In this document: one piece after another, positions 52,515-60,460 of the stretch
Layout: every line of letters begins with the position of its first letter
Numbering within the stretch: the stretch's first letter is position 1
Source of the DNA: Phenylobacterium sp.
GTDB lineage: Bacteria > Pseudomonadota > Alphaproteobacteria > Caulobacterales > Caulobacteraceae
Assembly: GCF_030697925.1 (NCBI RefSeq)
Contig: NZ_JAUYOJ010000203.1
Coordinates: 1 to 64,000, forward strand
Direction: 5' to 3'
Length of the DNA: 64,000 nucleotides
Notes under the pieces: generated by a model
What the model was told of the DNA's origin: nothing
Seen by the model: the letters and a program-made list of their open reading frames with translations, nothing else
Database searches by the model: none
Translations under genes and position numbers: made by a program

Positions 52515-52784
52515 CTAGCCGTCCAGTTTGTCAGGCTTTAGGTTCATCAGGCCGCGACGCTCAAGCTCGCCGATCATCTGGTCGAGCTGGCTGCGCAGTT
52601 CGAGCATGCAGTCGGGGGTCAGTATCAGGTAGCCGGACTGCACCATCTGTTCCTGGCCGGCGGTGTCGGCGACATTGGCTGAGAAGGCCAGACGGAAGAC
52701 GCCGGACTGGAACCCAAGTCCCGCCATCTTGTCGCCGAAGATCATCGGAAGGTCGAACTCGGGCAATCCGGGCGGGGTTGGCAT
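52515..52784 (-). CDS. Small hypothetical protein
   Basis: 89 residues with regular coding bias. 'FGDKMAGLGFQSGVFRLAFSANVAD' and 'MVQSGYLILTPDCMLELRSQLDQMIGELERRGLM' suggest a compact beta-sheet plus C-terminal helix. It resembles short DUF3467-like proteins in layout, but the match is too weak to name. The start has only a weak TGAG upstream. It precedes the MFS gene by 71 bp on the same strand. Confidence 0.55.
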   Translation of the reverse strand: MPTPPGLPEFDLPMIFGDKMAGLGFQSGVFRLAFSANVADTAGQEQMVQSGYLILTPDCMLELRSQLDQMIGELERRGLMNLKPDKLDG

Positions 52785-53364
52785 GGCTCAAGATCGCATG
52801 ATTCCTCGCCGGCACATGAGGACCGCGCGCCCTGCCTTGTGCTGCCGCGATCAGGCTGACGCGGCGACCAAGGCCGCAGGCCAGACAGGTGAGCCCAGCC
52901 ATCAAGCATGATGACCCGATCAGCGGCCTGGCGCCGTCCTCCACCTGCGCTCCATCCAGGCAGTCCCATCGCCCACCGGGCCGCCCAGTCGGCTTGGGTC
53001 GCCCGAGGTGGGCACTTAACCATAGGGCGAAGATTTCGCCTTGCGGGAGCGTTTCGCCTCGACCACACTCGGAGAGGTTGAGGTTGCTCCCGACCGACGC
53101 GTCAACAGGCCCGGAGGCAAACAGCGCTCAATCGACAACCGCGACACGGTCTTCGCCTGGCGTTTGTCCGCGCCCGGATCGCTGCGACTGATCGCGCGGC
53201 AAGCCCTTCGGCCCGTTGGGAACCACCCCGCCCGACCGACTTCTACCCGGAACTGGACCATGCAGGATCCGCGGTCCGGTTGTCCGGCACTGCATGGCTG
53301 GATGCGGGCCCTGGCGTACTGCCGTCCAGAATATAAACACGTATGAATTCAATGGAGAAGTTGC
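52785..53364. other. 580-bp region without a confident gene
   Basis: Short frames on both strands lack starts, family similarity or good codon bias. The right end holds the AT-rich leader and GGAGAA ribosome-binding site of the esterase-RTX gene. Nothing else is recognised. Confidence 0.5.
53329..53343 (+). promoter_or_regulatory. AT-rich motif shared by two adjacent promoters (copy 1)
   Basis: GAATATAAACACGTA lies 22-36 bp upstream of the esterase-RTX start. A near match occurs before the secreted-protein gene (54890-54908). In such GC-rich DNA this shared AT-rich word suggests a common promoter or regulator site. Confidence 0.4.
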
Positions 53365-54699
53365 ATGTCCACGCTAGTCGTCATCGCCGGCCAGTCGAAC
53401 GCACTTGGCTTCCAGCTCGGGTATAGCGACCTGCCGAGCTACGCCCAGACGCCCGACCCGGGCGTGAAGATCTGGAACGGCTCAGCCTTCGTCACGATGG
53501 AACCCAGCGTGAACACCGGCTCCCCGGGCGACCTGGACGCATGGGGTCCTGAAGTCGAGTTCGCCTATCAGTGGCGCCAGGACCATCCGGGCGAGACCCT
53601 CTACGTGGTGAAGTACGCGCGGGGAAGCACCGGCCTGGCGAACGATCCCAGCCAGTCCGACTGGTCGCCCGCCAGCGGGGAGCTCTTCGCCGCGGCGAAG
53701 GCCCAGGTCGACGCCGCCAAGGCGGCCCTCTCCGCCACCGGCCAAGGCTATAAGGTCGGCGCCATCATCTGGATGCAGGGCGAGACCGACGCGACCGATC
53801 TCGCAAAGGCCAACGCCTACCAGGCCAATCTGACCAACCTCTTCGCCCAGATGCGCGCCCAATGGGGCGACGCCGACACAAGCATCTATTTCGGCCAGAT
53901 CAGCACGCAATCGAACTTCGCCTATGAGGGAACGGTCCAGTTGGCGGAGGCCAATGTCGATAGCGCGGACGCAAACGCGTTCATGACGATCACCGACGCC
54001 TTCGCCATGCAGTCCGACCTTGTCCACTTCTCCGGATCAGGTCAGGTGAGCTTGGGGGGCGGCCTCTATGCAAACTACGATACAGCCGTGAGCGTGACCG
54101 GCGGTTCCGGCGCGGACACCCTGATAGGTCGCGGTGGACTGGACAGTTTATTTGGCGGGGATGGCGCAGACAAGCTCGTGGGCGGCGACGCCTATGACTA
54201 CCTCCATGGCAACCAGGGCAACGACCTCGCCTCCGGCGGCAACGGCGACGATTGGGTGCTCGGAGGCCAGGGCGCCGACACCGTCTCAGGTGAGGCGGGC
54301 AATGATCTGGTCCGCGGCGACGCCGGCAACGACACTGTCTATGGCAACTTCGGCAACGATACTGTCGAAGGCGGCGTGGGTGATGACACGGTGCGCGGCG
54401 GACAAGGCGACGACGTGGTCTCGGGCGGGGACGGCGCCGACTGGCTCGCCGGGGACAGGGGCGCCGACACCGTGACCGGCGGCATCGGCGCCGATACCTT
54501 CTACGGAACCGCCGGCATCGGCGTCGACAGGATCACGGATTTCTCGCTCGCCGATGGCGACCGCATCCAGTTGTCGCCAGGCACAGCCTACACCCTCTCC
54601 TATCAAGGCTCGGACACGATCATCGACCTTGGGGGTGGCGACGTGATCACCTTGGCCGGCGCCCAGCCTCCGGCCGGCAGCTGGATATTCTACGGCTGA
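53365..54699 (+). CDS. Sialate-O-acetylesterase-like (SGNH) domain fused to RTX repeats
   Basis: 444 residues from ATG 53365 after GGAGAA. Residues 1-235 form a SASA-type esterase with the nucleophile in GQSNALG (Ser 11), block III-like WMQGETDAT (136-144) and the catalytic pair in SDLVHFSG (Asp 218, His 221). Residues ~246-390 are RTX nonapeptides (GGxGxDTxx), and the last ~50 residues include 'ITDFSLADGDRIQLS', the usual end region of T1SS substrates. There is no Sec signal, so export by a type I system is likely. It probably removes O-acetyl groups from external glycans, perhaps those made by the AlgI/AlgJ-like pair. Confidence 0.85.
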   Translation: MSTLVVIAGQSNALGFQLGYSDLPSYAQTPDPGVKIWNGSAFVTMEPSVNTGSPGDLDAWGPEVEFAYQWRQDHPGETLYVVKYARGSTGLANDPSQSDWSPASGELFAAAKAQVDAAKAALSATGQGYKVGAIIWMQGETDATDLAKANAYQANLTNLFAQMRAQWGDADTSIYFGQISTQSNFAYEGTVQLAEANVDSADANAFMTITDAFAMQSDLVHFSGSGQVSLGGGLYANYDTAVSVTGGSGADTLIGRGGLDSLFGGDGADKLVGGDAYDYLHGNQGNDLASGGNGDDWVLGGQGADTVSGEAGNDLVRGDAGNDTVYGNFGNDTVEGGVGDDTVRGGQGDDVVSGGDGADWLAGDRGADTVTGGIGADTFYGTAGIGVDRITDFSLADGDRIQLSPGTAYTLSYQGSDTIIDLGGGDVITLAGAQPPAGSWIFYG

Positions 54700-54710
54700 A
54701 CCGGCTTGGC

Positions 54711-54734
54711 GCGTCCGGCCCGACAGCCGGACGC
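54711..54734 (+). terminator. Hairpin after the esterase-RTX gene
   Basis: GCGTCCGGC-CCGACA-GCCGGACGC is a perfect 9-bp stem just past the stop codon, with no U-tract. The same stem sequence recurs after the next gene. Confidence 0.55.
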
Positions 54735-54889
54735 GTCGACGCCGCAGCGCCAGCTCAATGCAGACGCGACAACGATCGAATCGATGGTCGTGTGCTGGAT
54801 CGCGAGGGGGTCCACGCGGGCTTGGCGGCAGGCCTTGTCGGCCCCGCGCATGCCTTTGGTTGGCGTCTCGCAAATCGCGCATAAGTCGT

Positions 54890-54908
54890 GAATATACAAA
54901 CACACGTT
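54890..54908 (+). promoter_or_regulatory. AT-rich motif shared by two adjacent promoters (copy 2)
   Basis: GAATATACAAACACACGTT matches the motif upstream of the esterase-RTX gene apart from small insertions. It lies ~80 bp upstream of the secreted-protein start, leaving room for a transcription start in between. Confidence 0.4.
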
Positions 54909-54986
54909 TTACTTGTTCTTCCGAGCGCCTCGTGAGACCCTTGCGTGGGGGCGCGAGGCTTCAACATCTTTCCAGGAGGGTATGGG

Positions 54987-55907
54987 GTGAGAACAGTATT
55001 TCGCGTGGCTTCCACGATGCTTGCCGCACTATCGATCATGGCCGCTGGCGGCGGCGCATCGGCGCAGTCCTATGGCCAATGGCAGAGCTACATGGGCGCT
55101 GGGTACAAGTATGCCCGACAGGTCCAGGGCAACGGGGCGATCTTCGGCACGGTCGGGGTGACGTCCGGCGCGGGCGGGTTCATGGAACTCTACCATACCG
55201 GCCCCAACAGCACGACCGATGTCTGCGCCGCCGGCGGCAACGTGGAGAGGTTCGATGTCCAATACTGCTCGATGACGAACATCACCACCAGCGCCGTGAC
55301 CTATGATCAGTTCGATGTCTACATCGGCGTGCGGGCTCCGACCGGGACGACGGTCTACAAGAACCAGGTCGAGACCGGGTCCGACAGGAAGACCATCCTC
55401 TGGTATGACAACAACGCCAGCTATCTGGTCGATTCAGGGGATACTGGCTACTACGTCAGTTGCCCCAACGATGGCCACCCCTACGCCATCCACGACATCC
55501 AGGGCACGGCGACCATCATGCAGACCTGGTTCCGCGGGGACGCCGGTGGCGGCAACTACACCACGAAGTTCTTCTGGCAGGGGCGCGTGTCGACGCCCTC
55601 CAGCAAATCAAATCCCAATTGGGGAGCATCGGGCGCCTCGGCCTCGTCCGTCATGATGTCGGAGGCCTTCTGGTGCGAGGACACCACCGGGAACAGTCCC
55701 GGCTGCGCGATCGGCGGCACCTGGCAGGTCGGCGCCGGCAATACGGGCGCCATGTCTGACAGCCTGACCTGGCCGACGGGCGCCGGTGTCCTCTACGGGC
55801 GCAATGTCTGGCACTCCCTCACCGCCCCGTTCTGGTGGCATGACTCCTGGTACCCCGACATCGGTGACGACGGCTCCGACAATAAGGTCGCCTTCTCCGG
55901 CTGCTGA
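54987..55907 (+). CDS. Secreted protein of unknown function
   Basis: 306 residues from GTG 54987, which follows AGGAGGG at ideal spacing. A Sec signal ends near GASA-QS (about residue 27). The mature protein is rich in Tyr, Trp, Gly, Ser and Asn, has several Cys, and looks all-beta ('YDQFDVYIGVRAPTGTTVYKNQ', 'SVMMSEAFWCEDTTG', 'APFWWHDSWYPDIGDDG'). No family is recognised. It shares a promoter motif and 3' hairpin with the esterase-RTX gene, so the two may be co-regulated. Confidence 0.75.
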   Translation: MRTVFRVASTMLAALSIMAAGGGASAQSYGQWQSYMGAGYKYARQVQGNGAIFGTVGVTSGAGGFMELYHTGPNSTTDVCAAGGNVERFDVQYCSMTNITTSAVTYDQFDVYIGVRAPTGTTVYKNQVETGSDRKTILWYDNNASYLVDSGDTGYYVSCPNDGHPYAIHDIQGTATIMQTWFRGDAGGGNYTTKFFWQGRVSTPSSKSNPNWGASGASASSVMMSEAFWCEDTTGNSPGCAIGGTWQVGAGNTGAMSDSLTWPTGAGVLYGRNVWHSLTAPFWWHDSWYPDIGDDGSDNKVAFSGC

Positions 55908-55915
55908 CTTGCGGT

Positions 55916-55943
55916 GCGTCCGGCGCATATCGGCGCCGGACGC
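55916..55943. terminator. Hairpin between convergent genes
   Basis: GCGTCCGGCGC-ATATCG-GCGCCGGACGC is a perfect 11-bp stem, 9 bp after the secreted-protein stop and upstream of the 3' end of the convergent DsbA-like gene. It probably terminates transcription from one or both sides. Confidence 0.6.
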
Positions 55944-55995
55944 GTCCTTGCCATCGACCGTGGGGCGACAGCCCCGCCTGCGGCCACCGCGTCCG

Positions 55996-56727
55996 TTACG
56001 GCGCGCCCAGCGCCAGTGGACCGACCTTGGATCGGGCCTTCGTGATGGCTTCGCCCAGGCCGAGCAGATCGGCGCCGCGGATCACTGATCCCTCGACGAT
56101 GAAGGCCGGGGTCCCCTTGATCTCCAATGCATTGGCCAGGGCGAGGTTGTCGCTCAGATGCTTCCCGATCTCTGGATCGTCGGCGGCGACCACGGCGGAG
56201 CCGGGGTCGACGCCATGGCGTTCCAGGATGCGCGTCACTGTGGCCTGGTCGAGCGCCTTGGCGTCCATGAATTCAGCATGGATTTCCCGGGTCCTTGGCC
56301 GGGCCGGCTTGGATAGGATGATGCGCGCTGCGATCTGGGACGGACCGCCGAAGATGGGGAGCTCCTTGAACACGAACCTCACATCAGGGTTGGCGTCGGC
56401 GAGCTTGAGCACTTCCGGGGCGACACGTTTGCAGTGCGCACAGCGGTAGTCGTAGAACTCGACGACCGTCACCTTGCCTTCCGGATTGAGGACGAAGTCG
56501 CGCGGGTCGCGCTCGAGCAGGCCGCGATTGGTGCGCAGCGCCACCCGCGTCGCCTCGGTCTTGGCGGCCATGCGGCGGGCCTGCAGGCCCTTCATAGATT
56601 CCTCGATGATCTCCGGATGCTCCATGATGAAGGATTTCATCTCAGCCTCCCGGCTTTGCCGATCTGGCGCCTGGCATCCAGCGGTGAGCGCGGCGATCAG
56701 CGGCGCGGCCAGAGCGATTTTCCGCAT
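55996..56727 (-). CDS. DsbA-family thiol:disulfide protein, probable lipoprotein
   Basis: 243 residues from ATG 56727 after AAAGGAT; the frame opens further upstream but that part has no signal. The signal peptide ends in lipobox LTAGC (Cys 19). The thioredoxin fold has the active site C-A-H-C in 'FYDYRCAHCKR' and the cis-Pro loop 'KGTPAFIVEG', with a helical N-terminal segment like Com1/ScsC proteins. It would form or isomerise disulfides in envelope proteins. It lies 166 bp downstream of virB11 on the same strand and might serve the type IV secretion parts, but that is inference. Confidence 0.9.
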   Translation of the reverse strand: MRKIALAAPLIAALTAGCQAPDRQSREAEMKSFIMEHPEIIEESMKGLQARRMAAKTEATRVALRTNRGLLERDPRDFVLNPEGKVTVVEFYDYRCAHCKRVAPEVLKLADANPDVRFVFKELPIFGGPSQIAARIILSKPARPRTREIHAEFMDAKALDQATVTRILERHGVDPGSAVVAADDPEIGKHLSDNLALANALEIKGTPAFIVEGSVIRGADLLGLGEAITKARSKVGPLALGAP

Positions 56728-56893
56728 GGCGATCCTTTCTCCCAAAGCCCTATAGGTCAAAACCCGCAGTCGCCAACGACGCTGGAGCGCCCCTCGCCTT
56801 ACGGCCGATATTTCCCGAAACCCCACCATAGATACGTTCATCCGGGGCCAGAACCTGCAACGGTCACCGAAGACGGCCACGCGCCGGACCGCA

Positions 56894-57895
56894 TCAGGAA
56901 CGGGGCTCAAACAGGATTTCGGTCACCAGGCGGCGGCCGGCCTCGCGGCGCAACTGGACCCAGACATCCACGACCTCGCGCACATAGGACATGCTGTCAT
57001 CACGGGTGAGGTTGGAATCGGCCTGGACCATCATGAGCGCCATCTGGCTCAGGCCCCCGGCGGGACTGTCGGCATGGACGGTGGTGATCGATCCGGGGTG
57101 TCCGGTGTTGGCGGCCCTGGCGAAGGTCAAGGCCTCGGAGCCGCGCAGTTCACCCAAGATGATGCGGTCGGGCCGCATGCGCAGGGAGGCGCGGAGCAGG
57201 TCGTCGACGTCGACGGCGGCTTCCCCCAGCTCGCCACGCACCGCCACGAGGCCGACTGCGTTGGGGTGGTGGATCTGCAGTTCGGGCGCGTCCTCGATCA
57301 CGATCAGCCGTTCATCCCTCGGGATCTCGCTGATCAAGGCGTTTGCAAAGGTCGTCTTGCCGGTCGATGTGCCGCCGCAGACCACGATGTTGCGCCGATC
57401 CAGGACAGCGGCGCGCAGGAACGCCTCGGTGTCGCCTCCGGCCAGCAGCCGCTGCAAGTCGGCGTCGCGGGTCGATCGCCTTCCGTCAGCGCGCCCGACC
57501 CAGTCGAAGACGCCCGATCTCTGCAGGTCGCCCAGGCTGAGGTCGGCCACGACGTGTCGGCGGATGGCAAGCGCTAGATGGCCGCGGGTCGCCGGCGGCG
57601 CGATCACCTGGACCCGGGACCCATCCGGCAGGGTCGCCGACAACAGGGGATGGGCGCGGCTGACCCCTTGGTGCGCGCGGGCCGCAACCTGCCTCGCCAA
57701 CCGCCATAGATGGGCGTCGTCCAGGGTGGGCTCGACATGGCGCTCGATCTCGCCGCCCAGGGTCTCAACCCAGAGCTCCCCCGGCCGGTTGATGAAGAGG
57801 TCGGTGACCTCGGGCCGGTCGAGGTAGGGGACGAGGGGCTGCAGGTAGGCGTCGAGATAGGCGCCGTCCGTCATGGGTGTCAGGTCCGCAGGCAA
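56894..57895 (-). CDS. virB11: Type IV secretion ATPase VirB11/TrbB family
   Basis: 333 residues from TTG 57895, preceded by GGGGAG; ATG 57874 is the alternative. The N-terminal domain has 'EVTDLFINRPGELWVET'. Walker A is in 'VCGGTSTGKTTFANAL', followed by 'RLIVIEDAPELQI', 'LRASLRMRPDRIILGELRGSEALTF' and 'NTGHPGSITTVHADS', all diagnostic of VirB11 hexameric ATPases. It powers pilus assembly and substrate transfer at the inner membrane. It is the last vir gene of the operon, following virB10 by 2 bp. Confidence 0.94.
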   Translation of the reverse strand: MPADLTPMTDGAYLDAYLQPLVPYLDRPEVTDLFINRPGELWVETLGGEIERHVEPTLDDAHLWRLARQVAARAHQGVSRAHPLLSATLPDGSRVQVIAPPATRGHLALAIRRHVVADLSLGDLQRSGVFDWVGRADGRRSTRDADLQRLLAGGDTEAFLRAAVLDRRNIVVCGGTSTGKTTFANALISEIPRDERLIVIEDAPELQIHHPNAVGLVAVRGELGEAAVDVDDLLRASLRMRPDRIILGELRGSEALTFARAANTGHPGSITTVHADSPAGGLSQMALMMVQADSNLTRDDSMSYVREVVDVWVQLRREAGRRLVTEILFEPRS

Positions 57896-57897
57896 GG

Positions 57898-59040
57898 CTA
57901 GCTCCCCATGCCGCCCACCGCGGAGAAGTCGAGGTCGCGGGCGACAAAGACGCGAACCGCCGCGCCGTGCGGCACCCGCACGACAGGGGCGATATCGCGC
58001 CCGCGCGCGGAGTTCGATCCTTCGATCGAGCCGATCGGAGAGCCGATGATGACCTGGGAGGCCCGGCCGCCCTGCAAGGAGCTTACCGCGGCGTTGAGGC
58101 TCGACATCAGCACCGCGCCACCGAACCGATCCAGGAACTTGCGGTCGACGGTCCCGTCCAGCCCGCCGCGACCGAGGGCGTCAGCGGCCGGGGAGTCCAG
58201 CTGCACCGAGGCGCCGTCGGGTCGGATCAGGCGTGTCCAGATCACGAACACGCGCGACTGCCCGGCCGCCAGGTCGCTCTTGTAGCGGCCAATGAGCCGG
58301 CTCCCTCCGGGGATCAGCACGCGACGGCCGTCGAAGCTCATCACGTCGCGGCTGATGATTGCGCGCGCGAAGCCCGGCAGGTCTGAGTCGATCGCGGTCT
58401 CGAGCACCGCGGGGATGATGGCGCCCTGGGGAACCACCATCCCGGGATTGCGCAGCCGTGTGGCGCTGACCCGTTCGTCCTCGCCCTGCCCGGCGCCAGC
58501 CATTAGTCCTTCAAGGTCTTCCGCGCCGCCGGCCCCTGCACTCCCCCCCGATGGGGCGGGCTGCGCGCCTGCGCCCGCGGCGCCCGATCCCGGCGCCGCC
58601 GTGCGATTTGGCGCAAGGTCGACGATCAAGATCGGGGAGGTTGATGAGCGCGCCACTTGGGGCGGGGGCGGGAGCGGCATCTGCGGCAGGAACCCCGGCG
58701 ATGGAGGCGGCAAGTTGGCCAGCGCCGGTTGCGGCGCGGGCGCCGGCGGCGGCGGCGGACCAGGTTCGCGGAGGTCCAGGGGCGGTGGCGCGGCCACGGC
58801 GACAGACCGCCCCACCGTTGGCGCGGTCAGTAGGACCTCAGCGCGCTTCACGCGGCTGGCGTTCAGCGACAGGAACAGGCCGGCGCCGAGCGCCAACAGC
58901 AGGACCGCGCCGAAAACCAGTTCGATAGGACCGCGCGCGGGCCCTGCGACCGCCAGGCCGTTGTCCGGCAGGTCGCCTGGCGGGCGGGCTCCGGCGAGGC
59001 GGGGATCGGCGTCATTTGGGGCCACACCGAACAATGGCAT
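57898..59040 (-). CDS. virB10: Type IV secretion protein VirB10/TrbI family
   Basis: 380 residues. A short cytoplasmic tail, one TM helix (about 38-60), a Pro-rich periplasmic linker (about 90-130), and a C-terminal TrbI/VirB10 beta-barrel domain with 'GMVVPQGAIIPAVLETAIDSDLPGFARAIISRDV', 'LIPGGSRLIGRYKSDL' and 'RVFVIWTRLIRPDGASVQLDSP'. It spans from inner to outer membrane in the core complex with VirB9. The start overlaps virB9's stop by 1 bp. Confidence 0.94.
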   Translation of the reverse strand: MPLFGVAPNDADPRLAGARPPGDLPDNGLAVAGPARGPIELVFGAVLLLALGAGLFLSLNASRVKRAEVLLTAPTVGRSVAVAAPPPLDLREPGPPPPPAPAPQPALANLPPPSPGFLPQMPLPPPPQVARSSTSPILIVDLAPNRTAAPGSGAAGAGAQPAPSGGSAGAGGAEDLEGLMAGAGQGEDERVSATRLRNPGMVVPQGAIIPAVLETAIDSDLPGFARAIISRDVMSFDGRRVLIPGGSRLIGRYKSDLAAGQSRVFVIWTRLIRPDGASVQLDSPAADALGRGGLDGTVDRKFLDRFGGAVLMSSLNAAVSSLQGGRASQVIIGSPIGSIEGSNSARGRDIAPVVRVPHGAAVRVFVARDLDFSAVGGMGS

Positions 59041-59747
59041 CAGCGTGCGCCTCCGAGCGCTCGATTGACGACCGTGGCCGTCTCCGACCCGTTGCGCAGG
59101 ATGAACTTCCCAGCCGTCTGTTCGACGACGACATAGCCGTCGCGCACGCCGTAGTTGGCGAGGTTCTCGGCACCGTCACGGCCGACCACGAAGATCGCCG
59201 GGATGGCGTTGCGCTCTGACCACCGGAAATAGGTGAAGCGGCCGTCGTCGAAGAGGCTCGCCGGCGCGAGGCTCGTTGGGCCCTTCACCTCATAGTCCTC
59301 GTTGCGCGATGCGTGGAGCGTCGGCGCCGGAAGGGTCTCGTCGCTCGGCGGATAGCGGAAGCGGACAACATAGGCGAGGTTGGCGCCCTCGGCGCCGTCC
59401 GCGCCGGTCGCCAGTTCGAAGGCGTAGCGACGCAGGTCGGTGACCACGGTCATGTTGGTGGCCGCGAAGGGGTTCAGCGGCTTGACGAACAGGAGGTTGG
59501 CGCGACGGTTCGGGGTCACCTGCCAAGCAAGGGCGTCGCCCACGGCGACGTTCTCGATCCGCTCGCCCGGCGCGAACTCGACCATCAGTTGATAACCGAC
59601 AAAACCGGTGAGCAGGACCACCTCCTGGGGATCGAACATCACCTCGCGGATGCGGGGGTCGGCCTTTCCCGGAGCCGGCACGATCGCCGCCGCCGCGGGC
59701 GTGGACGCGCCCAACAGGCAGAGTGCAAGGAGGGCGGCGCGCTTCAC
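59040..59747 (-). CDS. virB9: Type IV secretion protein VirB9/TrbG family
   Basis: 235 residues with a Sec signal (cleaved near AAAA-IVP). 'DPRIREVMFDPQEVVLLTGFVGYQLMVEFAPGERI' and 'ANLLFVKPLNPFAATNMTVVTDLRRYAFEL' are typical of VirB9. The C-terminal domain ('FTYFRWSERNAIPAIFVVGRDG', 'YVVVEQTAGKFILRNG') contacts the outer-membrane layer of the core complex. No VirB7 lipoprotein gene is visible between virB8 and virB9. It overlaps virB8 by 4 bp. Confidence 0.94.
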   Translation of the reverse strand: MKRAALLALCLLGASTPAAAAIVPAPGKADPRIREVMFDPQEVVLLTGFVGYQLMVEFAPGERIENVAVGDALAWQVTPNRRANLLFVKPLNPFAATNMTVVTDLRRYAFELATGADGAEGANLAYVVRFRYPPSDETLPAPTLHASRNEDYEVKGPTSLAPASLFDDGRFTYFRWSERNAIPAIFVVGRDGAENLANYGVRDGYVVVEQTAGKFILRNGSETATVVNRALGGAR

Positions 59748-60460
59748 CGCGCAGGCTCCGCCACGGGCGTGACAACTTCAGACGGGACCTCCAGGTCGCG
59801 GCGGTAGGTGCTCACGCTGAAGCCAAGCGGGTTGTCGAACCGCTGCGCCATGGCCGCAGGCTCGCCTGAATACTGATAGCTGACAGCGGCGACAAAGGGC
59901 TGTCGCGACGCGGCGGCGCCTGGTCCGCTACGCTCGGTCTCGAAACGGATAAGGGCGGTGCGGCGCGGCAGCAGCGAAACGCTCTTCACCACCACCCGCA
60001 CCTGTTCGCCCGGCCCATTGGCTTTCAGGGGACTGTGGGGGTTCGAGGACCGCATCAGCGCCAGGTAGTCGGCGCGCGCGCGTCCCGATGACCAGTCCAG
60101 CGTACGCCGGTAGGTCTCGTTGAGGTCGGTTCGGTCGAAGGTTTCCCGCGAGATCACGTAGCGCACCAGGTTGGACTGGGTGACCGCCGCATCCTGGGTC
60201 AGTTGGCCCTCGGCCAGCGGCCGGGCCAGCTCGACATAGCCGGTCTGGCGATCGACAACGAAGGCGTAGGGCGTGGTGGTCTTCAAGGGCGCGAGCGCTG
60301 CAAGCGCCAAGGCTTCCAGGGCGGCGACCACCACGGCGACGGAGGCGACGACCCAGGCGGTGCGTCGCGAACGACGTAGACCGCCCGCAACGTCCTCTCC
60401 CCAGTCGCCGGCCATGGCGTAATAGGCCGCGCGTCGACCATCCGAACTGTGCTGGTTCAT
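59744..60460 (-). CDS. virB8: Type IV secretion protein VirB8 family
   Basis: 238 residues: cytoplasmic N-terminus, one TM helix (about 37-58), then an NTF2-like periplasmic domain with 'PYAFVVDRQTGYVE', 'DAAVTQSNLVRYVISRETFDRTDLNETYRR' and 'RTALIRFETERSG'. VirB8 is the assembly factor of the inner-membrane complex. It overlaps virB6 upstream by 4 bp and virB9 downstream by 4 bp. Confidence 0.94.
   Translation of the reverse strand: MNQHSSDGRRAAYYAMAGDWGEDVAGGLRRSRRTAWVVASVAVVVAALEALALAALAPLKTTTPYAFVVDRQTGYVELARPLAEGQLTQDAAVTQSNLVRYVISRETFDRTDLNETYRRTLDWSSGRARADYLALMRSSNPHSPLKANGPGEQVRVVVKSVSLLPRRTALIRFETERSGPGAAASRQPFVAAVSYQYSGEPAAMAQRFDNPLGFSVSTYRRDLEVPSEVVTPVAEPAR

Noticed and set aside
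53041-53346. 101-codon plus-strand frame before the esterase-RTX gene
   Set aside because: No similarity or ribosome-binding site, and it overlaps the probable promoter.
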